From Pseudisothecium myosuroides (Eukaryota > Streptophyta > Bryopsida > Hypnales > Lembophyllaceae), in the NCBI GenBank assembly GCA_951799445.1, contig OX637296.1:1736001-1800000 (forward strand): a DNA stretch of 64,000 nucleotides, written 5' to 3'. Positions 24,284 to 37,862 of this stretch are shown here, one piece after another (positions within the stretch are counted from its first letter, which is position 1; each line of letters begins with the position of its first letter). The notes under the pieces are model-generated. The model ran no database searches. It was not told where the DNA came from and was given only the letters and a program-made list of their open reading frames with translations. The position numbers and the translations under genes are program-made.

Positions 24284-26297
24284 AATTTTGAATGCAAAGA
24301 GCATGAAACAAAAAATGTACAAAACGTAAATCACCCAAAGATAACGTATACTAAAAATAACACCTCATTTTCTTGAATATATTTCACAAAGGAAAAAAAC
24401 ATCCATTATCCATGGACTGTAGTTTAGAGAACCAAAAACTTGAAGGTCATGAATTTTGAATGCAAAGAGCATGAAACAAAAAATGTACAAAACGTTAATC
24501 ACCCAAAGATAACGTATACTAAAAATAACACCTCATTTTCTTGAATATACTTCACAAAGGAAAAAACATCCATTATCCATGGACTGTAGTTTAGAGAACC
24601 AAAAACTTGAAGGTCATGAATTTTGAATGCAAAGAGCATGAAACCAAAAAAGATACAAGTTGTAAATCACCTAAAAATAACGTATACTAAAAATAACACC
24701 TCCTTTTCCTGAATATATTTCACAAAGGAAAAAACATTCATTATCCATGGACTGTAGTTTAGAGAACCAAAAACTTGAAGGTCATGAATTTTGAATGCAA
24801 AGAGCATGAAACAAAAAATGTACAAGTTGTAAATCACCCAAAGATAACGTATACTAAAAATAACACCTCATTTTCTTGAATATACTTCACAAAGGAAAAA
24901 ACATCCATTATCCGTGGACTGTAGTTTAGAGAACCAAAAACTTGAAGGTCATGAATTTTGAATGCAAAGAGCATGAAAAAAAAAATATGTAGAAGTTGTA
25001 AATCCCCCAAAGATAACGTATACTAAAAGTAACACCTCATTTTCTTGAATATATTTCACAAAGGAAAAAACACCCATTATCCATGGACTGTAGTTTAGAG
25101 AACCAAAAACTTGAAGGTCATGAATTTTGAATGCAAAGAGCATGAAACCAAAAAAGATACAAGTTGTAAATCACCCAAAAATAACGTATACTAAAAATAA
25201 CACCTCCTTTTCCTGAATATATTTCACAAAGGAAAAAACATCCATTATCCATGGACTGTAGTTTAGAGACCAAAAAACTTGAAGGTCATGAATTTTGAAT
25301 GCAAAGAGCATGAAAAAAAAAATATGTAGAAGTTGTAAATCCCCCAAAGATAACGTATACTAAAAGTAACACCTTATTTTCTTGAATATATTTCACAAAG
25401 GAAAAAAACTCCATTATCCATGGACTGTAGTTTAGAGAACCAAAAACTTGAAGGTCATGAATTCTGAATGCAAAGAGCATGAAAAAAAAAATATGTAGAA
25501 GTTGTAAATCCCCCAAAGATAACGTATACTAAAAGTAACACCTCATTTTCTTGAATATATTTCACAAAGGAAAAAACACCCATTATCCATGGACTGTAGT
25601 TTAGAGAACCAAAAACTTGAAGGTCATGAATTTTGAATGCAAAGAGCATGAAACCAAAAAAGATACAAGTTGTAAATCACCCAAAAATAACGTATACTAA
25701 AAATAACACCTCCTTTTCCTGAATATATTTCACAAAGGAAAGAAACTCCATTATCCATGGACTGTAGTTTAGAGAACCAAAAAATTGAAGGTCATGAATT
25801 TTGAATGCAAAGAGCATGAAACAAAAATTGTACAAAACGTAAATCACCCAAAGATAACGTATACTAAAAATAACACCTCATTTTCTTGAATATACTTCAC
25901 AAAGGAAAAAACATCCATTGTCCGTGGACTGTAGTTTAGAGAACCAAAAACTTGAAGATCATGAATTTTGAATGCAAAGAGCATGAAACAAAAAATGTAC
26001 AAGTTGTAAATCACCCAAAGATAACGTATACTAAAAATAACACCTCATTTTCTTGAATATACTTCACAAAGGAAAAAACCTCCATTATCCATGGACTGTA
26101 GTTTAGAGAACCAAAAACTTGAAGGTCATGAATTTTGAATGCAAAGAGCATGAAACAAAAAATGTACAAGTTGTAAATCACCCAAAGATAACGTATACTA
26201 AAAATAACACCTTATTTTCTTGAATATACTTCACAAAGGAAAAAACCTCCATTATCCATGGACTGTAGTTTAGAGAACCAAAAACTTGAAGGTCATG
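24284..26297 (+). repeat. T8/T6/T7 mosaic between block H copies
   Basis: Twelve monomers with repeated T6-to-T8 steps, a T8 variant with AAAACGTTAATC near 24490, and two neighbouring T7 monomers near 25310 and 25480, both with TCCCCCAAAG. No insertion or gene is seen. Confidence 0.7.
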
Positions 26298-29146
26298 AAT
26301 TTTGAATGCAAAGAGCATGAAAAAAAAAATATGTAGAAGTTGTAAATCCCCAAAAGATAACGTATACTAAAAGTAACACCTCATTTTCTTGAATATATTT
26401 CACAAAGGAAAAAACACCCATTATCCATGGACTGTAGTTTAGAGAACCAAAAACTTGAAGGTCATGAATTTTGAATGCAAAGAGTATGAAACAAAAAATT
26501 TACAAGTTGTAAATCACCCAAAGATAACGTATACTAAAAATAACACCTCATTTTCTTGAATATACTTCACAAAGGAAAAAACGTCCATTATCCGTGCACT
26601 GTAGTTTAGAGAACCAAAAACTTGAAGGTCATGAATTTTGAATGCAAAGAGCATGAAACCAAAAAAAATACAAGTTGTAAATCACCCAAAGATAACGTAT
26701 ACTAAAAATAACACCTCATTTTCTTGAATATATTTCACAAAGGAAAAAACACCCATTATCCATGGACTGTAGTTTAGAGAACCAAAAACTTGAAGGTCAT
26801 GAATTTTGAATGCAAAGAGCATGAAACCAAAAAAGATACAAGTTGTAAATCACCCAAAAATAACCTATACTAAAAATAACACCTCCTTTTCCTGAATATA
26901 TTTCACAAAGGAAAAAACATCCATTATCCATGGACTGTAGTTTAGAGAACCAAAAAATTGAAGGTCATGAATTTTGAATGCAAAGAGCATGAAACAAAAA
27001 ATGTACAAAACGTAAATCACCCAAAGATAACGTATACTAAAAATAACACCTCATTTTCTTGAATATATTTCACAAAGGAAAAAAACTCCATTATCCATGG
27101 ACTGTAGTTTAGAGAACCAAAAACTTGAAGGTCATGAATTTTGAATGCAGAGAGCATGGAAAAAAAAATGTGGTACTTGTTAATCACCACAATATAATGT
27201 ATACTAAAAATAACACCTCATTTTCTTGAATATACTTCACAAAGAAAAAAACATCCATTATCCATGGACTTTAGTTTAGAGAACCAAAAACTTGAAGGTC
27301 ATGAATTTTGAATGCAAAGAGCATGAAACAAAAAATGTACAAGTTGTAAATCACCCAAAGATAACGTATACTAAAAATAACACCTCATTTTCTTGAATAT
27401 ATTTCACAAAGGAAAAAAACATCCATTATCCATGGACTGTAGTTTAGAGAACCAAAAACTTGAAGGTCATGAATTTTGAATGCAAAGAGCATGGAAAAAA
27501 TAATGTAGTACTTCTACATCACCCAAACATAACGTATACTAAAAATAACACCTCATTTTCTTGAATATACTTCACAAAGGAAAAAAACATCCATTATCCA
27601 TGGACTTTCGTTTAGAGAACCAAAAACTTGAAGGTCATGAATTTTGAATGCAAAGAGCATGAAACAAAAAATGTACAAGTTGTTAATCACCCAAAGATAA
27701 CGTATACTAAAAATAACACCTCATTTTCTTGAATATACTTCACAAAGGAAAAAACATCCATTATCCATGGACTGTAGTTTAGAGAACCAAAAACTTGAAG
27801 GTCATAAATTTTGAATGCAAGGAGCATGGAAAAAAAAATGTAATACTTGTAAATCACTCAAAGATAACGTATACTAAAAATAACACCTCATTTTCTTGAA
27901 TATATTTCACAAAGGAAAAAACATCCATTATCCATGGACTGTAGTTTAGAGAACCAAAAACTTGAAGGTCATGAATTTTGAATGCAAAGAGCATGAAACA
28001 AAAAATGTACAAGTTGTAAATCACCCAAAGATAACGTATACTAAAAATAACACCTCATTTTCTTGAATATATTTCACAAAGGAAAAAACATCCATTATCC
28101 ATGGACTGTAGTTTAGAGAACCAAAAACTTGAAGGTCATGAATTTTGAATGCAAAGAGCATGAAACCAAAAAAGATACAAGTTGTAAATCACCTAAAAAT
28201 AACGTATACTAAAAATAACACCTCCTTTTCCTGAATATATTTCACAAAGGAAAAAACATTCATTATCCATGGACTGTAGTTTAGAGAACCAAAAAATTGA
28301 AGGTCATGAATTTTGAATGCAAAGAGCATGAAACAAAAAATGTACAAAACGTAAATCACCCAAAGATAACGTATACTAAAAATAACACCTCATTTTCTTG
28401 AATATATTTCACAAAGGAAAAAAACATCCATTATCCATGGACTGTAGTTTAGAGAACCAAAAACTTGAAGGTCATGAATTTTGAATGCAAAGAGCATGGA
28501 AAGAAAAATGTAGTACTTGTAAATCACCCAAATATAACGTATACTAAAAATAACACCTCATTTTCTTGAATATACTTCACAAAGGAAAAAACATCCATTA
28601 TCCATGGACTGTAGTTTAGAGAACCAAAAACTTGAAGGTCATGAATTTTGAATGCAAAGAGCATGGAAAGAAAAATTTAGTACTTGTAAATCACCCAAAG
28701 ATAACTTATACTGAAAATAACACCTCATTTTCTTGAATATACTTCACAAAGGAAAAAACATCCATTATCCATGGACTGTAGTTTTGAGAACCAAAAACTT
28801 GAAGGTCATGAATTTTGAATGCAAAGAGCATGAAACCAAAAAAGATACAAGTTGTAAATCACCCAAAAATAACGTATACTAAAAATAACACCTCCTTTTC
28901 CTGAATATATTTCACAAAGGAAAAAACATCCATTATCCATGGACTGTAGTTTAGAGAACCAAAAACTTGAAGGTCATGAATTTTGAATGCAAAGAGCATG
29001 AAACCAAAAAAGATACAAGGTGTAAATCACCCAAAAATAACGTATACTAAAAATAACACCTCCTTTTCCTGAATATATTTCACAAAGGAAAAAACATCCA
29101 TTATCCATGGACTGTAGTTTAGAGAACCAAAAACTTGAAGGTCATG
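26298..29146 (+). repeat. Block H, copy 2 (seventeen monomers)
   Basis: This copy matches 21601-24283 but has one extra T1 monomer at about 27974-28140, shifting the offset from 4,696 to 4,863 bp. One monomer, near 26634-26800, has GAAACCAAAAAAAATAC where copy 1 has T7. That is a whole-cassette replacement inside an otherwise collinear block. Private point changes include GAATGCAGAGAGC near 27146 and ACTTATACTGAAAATAAC near 28704. Confidence 0.85.
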
Positions 29147-32100
29147 AATTTTGAATGCAAAGAGCATGGAAAGAAAAATGTAGTACTTGTAAATCACCCA
29201 AATATAACGTATACTAAAAATAACACCTCATTTTCTTGAATATATTTCACAAAGGAAAAAAACATCCATTATCCATGGACTGTAGTTTAGAGAACCAAAA
29301 ACTTGAAGGTCATGAATTTTGAATGCAAAGAGCATGAAACAAAAAATGTACAAGTTGTTAATCACCCAAAGATAACGTATACTAAAAATAACACCTCATT
29401 TTCTTGAATATACTTCACAAAGGAAAAAACATCCATTATCCATGGACTGTAGTTAAGAGAACCAAAAACTTCAAGGTCATGAATTTTGAATGCAAAGAGC
29501 ATGAAACCAAAAAAGATACAAGTTGTAAATCACCTAAAAATAACGTATACTAAAAATAACACCTCCTTTTCCTGAATATATCTCACAAAGGAAAAAACAT
29601 TCATTATCCATGGACTGTAGTTTAGAGAACCAAAAAATTGAAGGTCATGAATTTTGAATGCAAAGAGCATGAAACAAAAAATGTACAAGTTGTAAATCAC
29701 CCAAAGATAACGTATACTAAAAATAACACCTCATTTTCTTGAATATATTTCACAAAGGAAAAAAACATCCATTATCCATGGACTGTAGTTTAGAGAACCA
29801 AAAACTTGAAGGTCATGAATTTTGAATGCAAAGAGCATGGAAAAAATAATGTAGTACTTCTACATCACCCAAACATAACGTATACTAAAAATAACACCTC
29901 ATTTTCTTGAATATACTTCACAAAGGAAAAAAACATCCATTATCCATAAACTGTAGTTTAGAGAACCAAAAACTTGAAGGTCATGAATTTTGAATGCAAA
30001 GAGCATGAAACAAAAAATGTACAAGTTGTTAATCACCCAAAGATAACGTATACTAAAAATAACACCTCACTTTCTTGAATATATTTCACAAAGGAAAAAA
30101 ACATCCATTATCCATGGACTGTAGTTTAGATATCCAAAACCTTGAAGGTCATGAATTTTGAATGCAAAGAGCATGAAACAAAAAATGTACAAGTTGTAAA
30201 TCACCCAAAGATAACGTATACTAAAAATAACACCTCATTTTCTTGAATATATTTCACAAAGGAAAAAACATCCATTATCCATGGACTGTAGTTTAGAGAA
30301 CCAAAAACTTGAAGGTCATGAATTTTGAATGCAAAGAGCATGAAACCAAAAAAGATACAAGTTGTAAATCACCCAAAAATAACGTATACTAAAAATAACA
30401 CCTCCTTTTCCTGAATATATTTCACAAAGGAAAAAAACATTCATTATCCATGGACTGTAGTTTAGAGAACCAAAAACTTGAAGGTCATGAATTTTGAATG
30501 CAAAGAGCATGAAACAAAAAATGTACAAAACGTAAATCACCCAAAGATAACGTATACTAAAAATAACACCTCATTTTCTTGAATATATTTCACAAAGGAA
30601 AAAAACATCCATTATCCATGGACTGTAGTTTAGAGAACCAAAAACTTGAAGGTCATGAATTTTGAATGCAAAGAGCATGAAACAAAAAATGTACAAGTTG
30701 TAAATCACCCAAAGATAACGTATACTAAAAATAACACCTCATTTTCCTGAATATACTTCACAAAGGAAAAAACATCCATTATCCGTGGACTGTAGTTTAG
30801 AGAACCAAAAACTTGAAGGTCATGAATTTTGAATGCAAAGAGCATGAAACAAAAAATGTACAAGTTGTAAATCACCCAAAGATAACGTATACTAAAAATA
30901 ACACCTCATTTTCCTGAATATACTTCACAAAGGAAAAAACATCCATTATCCGTGGACTGTAGTTTAGAGAACCAAAAACTTGAAGATCATGAATTTTGAA
31001 TGCAAAGAGCATGAATCAAAAAATGTACAAAACGTAAATCACCCAAAGATAACGTATACTAAAAATAACACCTTATTTTCTTGAATATATTTCACAAAGG
31101 AGAAAAACTCCATTATCCATGGACTGTAGTTTAGAGAACCAAAAACTTGAAGGTCATGAATTTTGAATGCAAAGAGCATGGAAAAGAAAATGTGGTACTT
31201 GTTAATCACCAAAATATAATGTATACTAAAAATAACACCTCATTTTCTTGAATATACTTCACAAAGAAAAAAACATCCATTATCCATGGACTTTCGTTTA
31301 GAGAACCAAAAACTTGAAGGTCATGAATTTTGAATGCAAAGAGCATGAAACAAAAAATGTACAAAACGTAAATCACCCAAAGATAACGTATACTAAAAAT
31401 AACACCTCATTTTCTTGAATATATTTCACAAAGGAAAAAAACATCCATTATCCATGGACTGTAGTTTAGAGAACCAAAAACTTGAAGGTCATGAATTTTG
31501 AATGCAAAGAGCATGGAAAGAAAAATGTAGTACTTGTAAATCAACCCAATATAACGTATACTAAAAGTAACACCTCATTTTCTTGAATATACTTCACAAA
31601 GGAAAAAACATCCATTATCCATGGACTGTAGTTTAGAGATCCAAAAACTTGAAGGTCATGAATTTTGAATGCAAAGAGCATGAAAAAAAAAATATGTACA
31701 AGTTGTATATCACCCAAAGATAACGTATACTAAAAATAACACCTCATTTTCTTGAATATACTTCACAAAGGAAAAAAACTCCATTATCCATGGACTGTAG
31801 TTTAGAGAACCAAAAACTTGAAGGTCATGAATTTTGAATGCAAAGAGCATGAAACAAAAAATGTACAAGTTGCAAATCACCCAAAGATAACGTATACTAA
31901 AAATAACACCTCATTTTCTTGAATATACCTCACAAAGGAAAAAACATCCATTATAAATGGACTGTAGTTTAGAGAACCAAAAACTTGAAGGTCATGAATT
32001 TTGAATGCAAAGAGCATGAATAAAAAAATCTGTACAAGTTGTAAATCACACAAAGATAACGTATACTAAAAATAACACCTCATTTTCTTGAATATACTTC

Positions 32101-32667
32101 ACAAAGGAAAAAACATCCATTATCCATGGACTGTAGTTTAGAGATCCAAAAACTTGAAGGTCATGAATTTTGAATGCAAAGAGCATGAAAAAAAAATGTA
32201 GTACTTCTACATCACCCAAACATAACGTATACTAAAAATAACACCTCATTTTCTTGAATATACTTCACAAAGGAAAAAACATCCATTATAAATGGACTGT
32301 AGTTTAGAGAACCAAAAACTTGAAGGTCATGAATTTTGAATGCAAAGAGCATGAAACAAAAAATATGTACAAATTGTAAATCACCTAAAGATAACGTATA
32401 CTAAAAATAACACCTCATTTTCATGAATATATTTCACAAAGGAAAAAACATCCATTATCCATGGACTGTAGTTTAGAGAACCAAAAACTTGAAGGTCATG
32501 AATTTTGAATGCAAAGAGCATGAAACAAAAAATGTACAAGTTGTAAATCACCCAAAGATAACGTACACTAAAAATAACACCTCATTTTCTTGAATATATT
32601 TCACAAAGGAAAAAACATCCATTATCCATGGACTGTAGTTTAGAGAACCAAAAACTTGAAGGTCATG
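29147..32667 (+). repeat. Mosaic segment with T1, T2, T6, T8 and TATATC monomers
   Basis: About 21 monomers. Markers include AACATTCATT T6 monomers (near 29598 and 30437), CCATAAACTG (29946), the last T9 seen (31190, with GGAAAAGAAAATG), CATTATAAATGG (31950 and 32285) and a TATATC monomer near 31700. Only partial collinearity with earlier blocks was seen. Confidence 0.7.
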
Positions 32668-33672
32668 AATTTTGAATGCAAAGAGCATGAAACAAAAAAT
32701 GTACAAGTTGTAAATCACCCAAAGATAACGTATACTAAAAATAACACCTCATTTTCTTGAATATATTTCACAAAGGAAAAAACATCCATTATCCATGGAC
32801 TGTAGTTTAGAGAACCAAAAACTTGAAGGTCATGAATTTTGAATGCAAAGAGCATGAAACCAAAAAAGATACAAGTTGTAAATCACCCAAAAATAACGTA
32901 TACTAAAAATAACACCTCCTTTTCCTGAATATATTTCACAAAGGAAAAAACATTCATTATCCATGGACTGTAGTTTAGAGAACCAAAAAATTGAAGGTCA
33001 TGAATTTTGAATGCAAAGAGCATGAAACAAAAAATGTACAAAACGTAAATCACCCAAAGATAACGTATACTAAAAATAACACCTCATTTTCTTGAATATA
33101 TTTCACAAAGGAAAAAAACATCCATTATCCATGGACTGTAGTTTAGAGAACCAAAAACTTGAAGGTCATGAATTTTGAATGCAAAGAGCATGGAAAGAAA
33201 AATGTAGTACTTGTAAATCACCCAAATATAACGTATACTAAAAATAACACCTCATTTTCTTGAATATACTTCACAAAGGAAAAAACATCCATTATCCATG
33301 GACTGTAGTTTAGAGAACCAAAAACTTGAAGGTCATGAATTTTGAATGCAAAGAGCATGGAAAGAAAAATGTAGTACTTGTAAATCACCCAAATATAACG
33401 TATACTAAAAATAACACCTCATTTTCTTGAATATACTTCACAAAGGAAAAAACATCCATTATCCATGGACTGTAGTTTTGAGAACCAAAAACTTGAAGGT
33501 CATGAATTTTGAATGCAAAGAGCATGAAACCAAAAAAGATACAAGTTGTAAATCACCCAAAGATAACGTATACTAAAAATAACACCTCCTTTTCCTGAAT
33601 ATATTTCACAAAGGAAAAAACATCCATTATCCATGGACTGTAGTTTAGAGAACCAAAAAATTGAAGGTCATG
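32668..33672 (+). repeat. Block H, partial copy 3 (six monomers)
   Basis: The order T1, T6 with AACATTCATT, T8, T4, T4, then T6 preceded by GTAGTTTTGAGAACC matches about 27974-28978 at an offset of 4,694 bp. That is again 28 monomers, so the three occurrences are evenly spaced over six monomers. Outside this stretch the collinearity is lost. Confidence 0.75.
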
Positions 33673-36355
33673 AATTTTGAATGCAAAGAGCATGAAAAAA
33701 AAAATGTACAAAACGTAAATCACCCAAACATAACGTACACTAAAAATAACACCTCATTTTCTTGAATATATTTCACAAAGGAAAAAACATCCATTATCCA
33801 TGGACTGTAGTTTAGAGAACCAAAAACTTGAAGGTCATGAATTTTGAATGCAAAGAGCATGAAACAAAAAATGTACAAGTTGTAAATCACCCAAAGATAA
33901 CGTATACTAAAAATAACACCTCAATTTCTTGAATATACTTCACAAAGGAAAAAACATCCATTATCCATGGACTGTAGTTTAGAGAACCAAAAACTTGAAG
34001 GTCATGAATTTTGAATGCAAAGAGCATGAAACAAAAAATGTACAAGTTGTAAATCACCCAAAGATAACGTATACTAAAAATAACACCTCATTTTCTTGAA
34101 TATATTTCACAAAGGAAAAAACATCCATTATCCATGGACTGTAGTTTAGAGAACCAAAAACTTGAAGGTCATGAATTTTGAATGCAAAGAGCATGAAACA
34201 AAAAATGTACAAGTTGTAAATCACCCAAAGATAACGTATACTAAAAATAACACCTCATTTTCTTGAATATATTTCACAAAGGAAAAAACATCCATTATCC
34301 ATGGACTGTAGTTTAGAGAACCAAAAACTTGAAGGTCATGAATTTTGAATGCAAAGAGCATGAAACCAAAAAAGATACAAGTTGTAAATCACCCAAAAAT
34401 AACGTATACTAAAAATAACACCTCCTTTTCCTGAATATATTTCACAAAGGAAAAAACATTCATTATCCATGGACTGTAGTTTAGAGAACCAAAAACTTGA
34501 AGGTCATGAATTTTGAATGCAAAGAGCATGAAACAAAAAATGTACAAAACGTAAATCACCCAAAGATAACGTATACTAAAAATAACACCTCATTTTCTTG
34601 AATATATTTCACAAAGGAAAAAAACATCCATTATCCATGGACTGTAGTTTAGAGAACCAAAAACTTGAAGGTCATGAATTTTGAATGCAAAGAGCATGAA
34701 ACAAAAAATGTACAAAACGTAAATCACCCAAAGATAACGTATACTAAAAATAACACCTCATTTTCTTGAATATATTTCACAAAGGAAAAAAACATCCATT
34801 ATCCATGGACTGTAGTTTAGAGAACCAAAAACTTGAAGGTCATGAATTTTGAATGCAAAGAGCATGGAAAGAAAAATGTAGTACTTGTAAATCACCCAAA
34901 GATAACGTATACTAAAAATAACACCTCATTTTCTTGAATATATTTCACAAAGGAAAAAACACCCATTATCCATGGACTTTAGTTTAGAGACCAAAAAACT
35001 TGAAGGTCATGAATTTTGAATGCAAAGAGCATGAAACAAGAAATGTAAAAGTTGTAAATCACCCAAAGATAACGTATACTAAAAATAACACCTCATTTTC
35101 GTGAATATATTTCACAAAGGAAAAAAACATCCATTATCCATGGACTGTAGTTTAGAGAACCAAAAACTTGAAGGCCATGAATTTTGAATGCAAAGAGCAT
35201 GAAAAAAAAAATATGTAGAAGTTGTAAATCACACAAAGATAACGTATACTAAAAATAACACCTCATTTTCTTGAATATACTTCACAAAGGAAAAAACATC
35301 CATTATCCATGGACTGTAGTTTAGAGATCCAAAAACTTGAAGGTCATGAATTTTGAATGCAAAGAGCATGAAAAAAAAATATGTACAAGTTGTAAATCAC
35401 CCAAAGATAACGTATACTAAAAATAACACCTCATTTTCTTGAATGTACTACACAAAGGAAAAAACATCCATTATAAATGGACTGTAGTTTAGAGAACCAA
35501 AAACTTGAAGGTCATGAATTTTGAATGCAAAGAGCATGAAAAAAAAAATATGTACAAGTTGTAAATCACCCAAAGATAACGTATACTAAAAATAACACCT
35601 CATTTTCTTGAATATATTTCACAAAGGAAAAAAACATCCATTATCCATGGACTGTAGTTTAGAGAACCAAAAACTTGAAGGTCATGAATTTTGAATGCAA
35701 AGAGCATGAAACAAAAAATGTAGTACTTCAAAATCACCCAAAGATAACGTATACTAAAAATAACACCTCATTTTCTTGAATATATTTCACAAAGGAAAAA
35801 ACATCCATTATCCATGGACTGTAGTTAAGAGAACCAAAAACTTCAAGGTCATGAATTTTGAATGCAAAGAGCATGGAAAGAAAAATGTAGTACTTGTAAA
35901 TCACCCAAACATAACGTAAACTAAAAATAACACCTCATTTTCTTGAATATACTTCACAAAGGAAAAAACATCCATTATCCATGGACTGTAGTTTAGAGAA
36001 CCAAAAACTTGAAGGTCATGAATTTTGAATGCAGAGAGCATGGAAACAAAAATGTAATACTTATAAATCACGCCAAGATAACGTATACTAAAAATAACAC
36101 CTCATTTTCTTGAATATATTTCACAAAGGAAAAAAACTCCATTATCCATGGACTGTAGTTTAGAGAACCAAAAACTTGGAGGTCATGAATTTTGAATGCA
36201 AAGAGCATGAAACAAAAAATGTACAAAATGTAAATGACCCAAAGATAACTTATACTAAAAATAACACCTCATTTTCTTGAATATACTTCACAAAGGAAAA
36301 AAACATCCATTATCCATGGACTGTAGTTTAGAGATCCAAAAACTTGAAGGTCATG
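33673..36355 (+). repeat. Transition segment between left-hand and right-hand monomer sets
   Basis: The last T6 monomer starts at 34341, and a last T7-like cassette (ATATGTAGAAG with TCACACAAAG) lies near 35210. The first T10 is near 36220. Between 34.5 and 36.2 kb most monomers are T1, T4 or T8 or resemble TATGTACAAG forms. There is no inserted sequence at the change. Confidence 0.75.
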
Positions 36356-36691
36356 AATTTTGAATGCAAAGAGCATGAAACAAAAATATATACAAGTTGT
36401 AAATCACACAAAGATAACGTATACTAAAAATAACACCTCATTTTCTTGAATATACTTCACAAAGGAAAAACATCCATTATAAATGGACTGTAGTTTAGAG
36501 AACCAAACACTTGAAGGTCATGAATTTTGAATTCAAAGAGCATGAAAAAAAAAATATGTACAAGTTGTAAATCACCCAAAGATAACGTATACTAAAAATA
36601 ACACCTCATTTTCTTGAATATACTTCACAAAGGAAAAAAACTCCATTATCCATGGACTGTAGTTTAGAGAACCAAAAACTTGAAGGTCATG

Positions 36692-37026
36692 AATTTTGAA
36701 TGCAAAGAGCATGGAAAAAATAATGTAGTACTTCTACATGACCCAAACATAACGTATACTAAAAATAACACCTCATTTTCTTGAATATATTTCACAAAGG
36801 AAAAAACATCCATTAACCATGGACTGTAGTTAAGAGAACCAAAAACTTGAAGGTCATGAATTTTGAATGCAAAGAGCATGAAACAAAAATATATACAAGT
36901 TGTAAATCACACAAAGATAACGTATACTAAAAATAACACCTCATTTTCTTGAATATACTTCACAAAGGAAAAAACATCCATTATCCATGGACTGTAGTTT
37001 AGAGAACCAAAAACTTGAAGGTCATG
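36692..37026 (+). repeat. T2/TATATAC dimer, copy 1
   Basis: A 335 bp dimer: a T2 monomer ending CATTAACCATGG and GTAGTTAAGAG, then a monomer with AAAAATATATACAAG. It repeats at once downstream. This T2 differs by CATGACCC (near 36739), where the next copy has CATCACCC. Confidence 0.85.
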
Positions 37027-37361
37027 AATTTTGAATGCAAAGAGCATGGAAAAAATAATGTAGTACTTCTACATCACCCAAACATAACGTATACTAAAAA
37101 TAACACCTCATTTTCTTGAATATATTTCACAAAGGAAAAAACATCCATTAACCATGGACTGTAGTTAAGAAAACCAAAAACTTGAAGGTCATGAATTTTG
37201 AATGCAAAGAGCATGAAACAAAAATATATACAAGTTGTAAATCACACAAAGATAACGTATACTAAAAATAACACCTCATTTTCTTGAATATACTTCACAA
37301 AGGAAAGAAACTCCATTATCCATGGACTGTAGTTTAGAGAACCAAAAACTTGAAGGTCATG
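37027..37361 (+). repeat. T2/TATATAC dimer, copy 2
   Basis: The second 335 bp dimer keeps CATTAACCATGG and GTAGTTAAGA, then AAAAATATATACAAG with TCACACAAAG. Its second half ends in GGAAAGAAACTCC, unlike copy 1. Confidence 0.85.
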
Positions 37362-37862
37362 AATTTTGAATGCAAAGAGCATGGAAAAAAAAATGTAGTA
37401 CTTGTAAATCACCCAAATATAACGTATACTAAAAATAACACCTCATTTTCTTGAATATATTTCACAAAGGTAAAATCATCCATTATCCATGGACTGTAGT
37501 TTAGAGACCCAAAAACTTGAAGGTCATGAATTTTGAATGCAAAGAGTATGGAAACAGAAATGTAATACTTCTAAATAACCCAAAGATAACGTATACTAAA
37601 AATAACACCTCATTTTCTTGAATATATTTCACAAAGGAAAAAAACTCCATTATCCATGGACTGTAGTTTAGAGAACCAAAAACTTGAAGGTCATGAATTT
37701 TGAAAGCAAAGAGCATGGAAAAAAAAATGTAGTACTTGTAAATCACCCAAATATAACGTATACTAAAAATAACACCTCATTTTCTTGAATACATTTCACA
37801 AAGGAAAGAAACTCCATTATCCATGGACTGTAGTTTAGAGAACCAAAAACTTGAAGGTCATG

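Larger units (their letters stand above)
36356..37862 (+). repeat. Segment with T2/TATATAC dimers and early T12
   Basis: Nine monomers. A rare AAAAATATATACAAG cassette with TCACACAAAG starts at 36387, 36890 and 37225, so intervals are three then two monomers. The first relative of T12, with GAGACCC followed by GAGTATGG, appears near 37505-37560, about 7 kb before the superblocks where that module is common. Confidence 0.8.
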
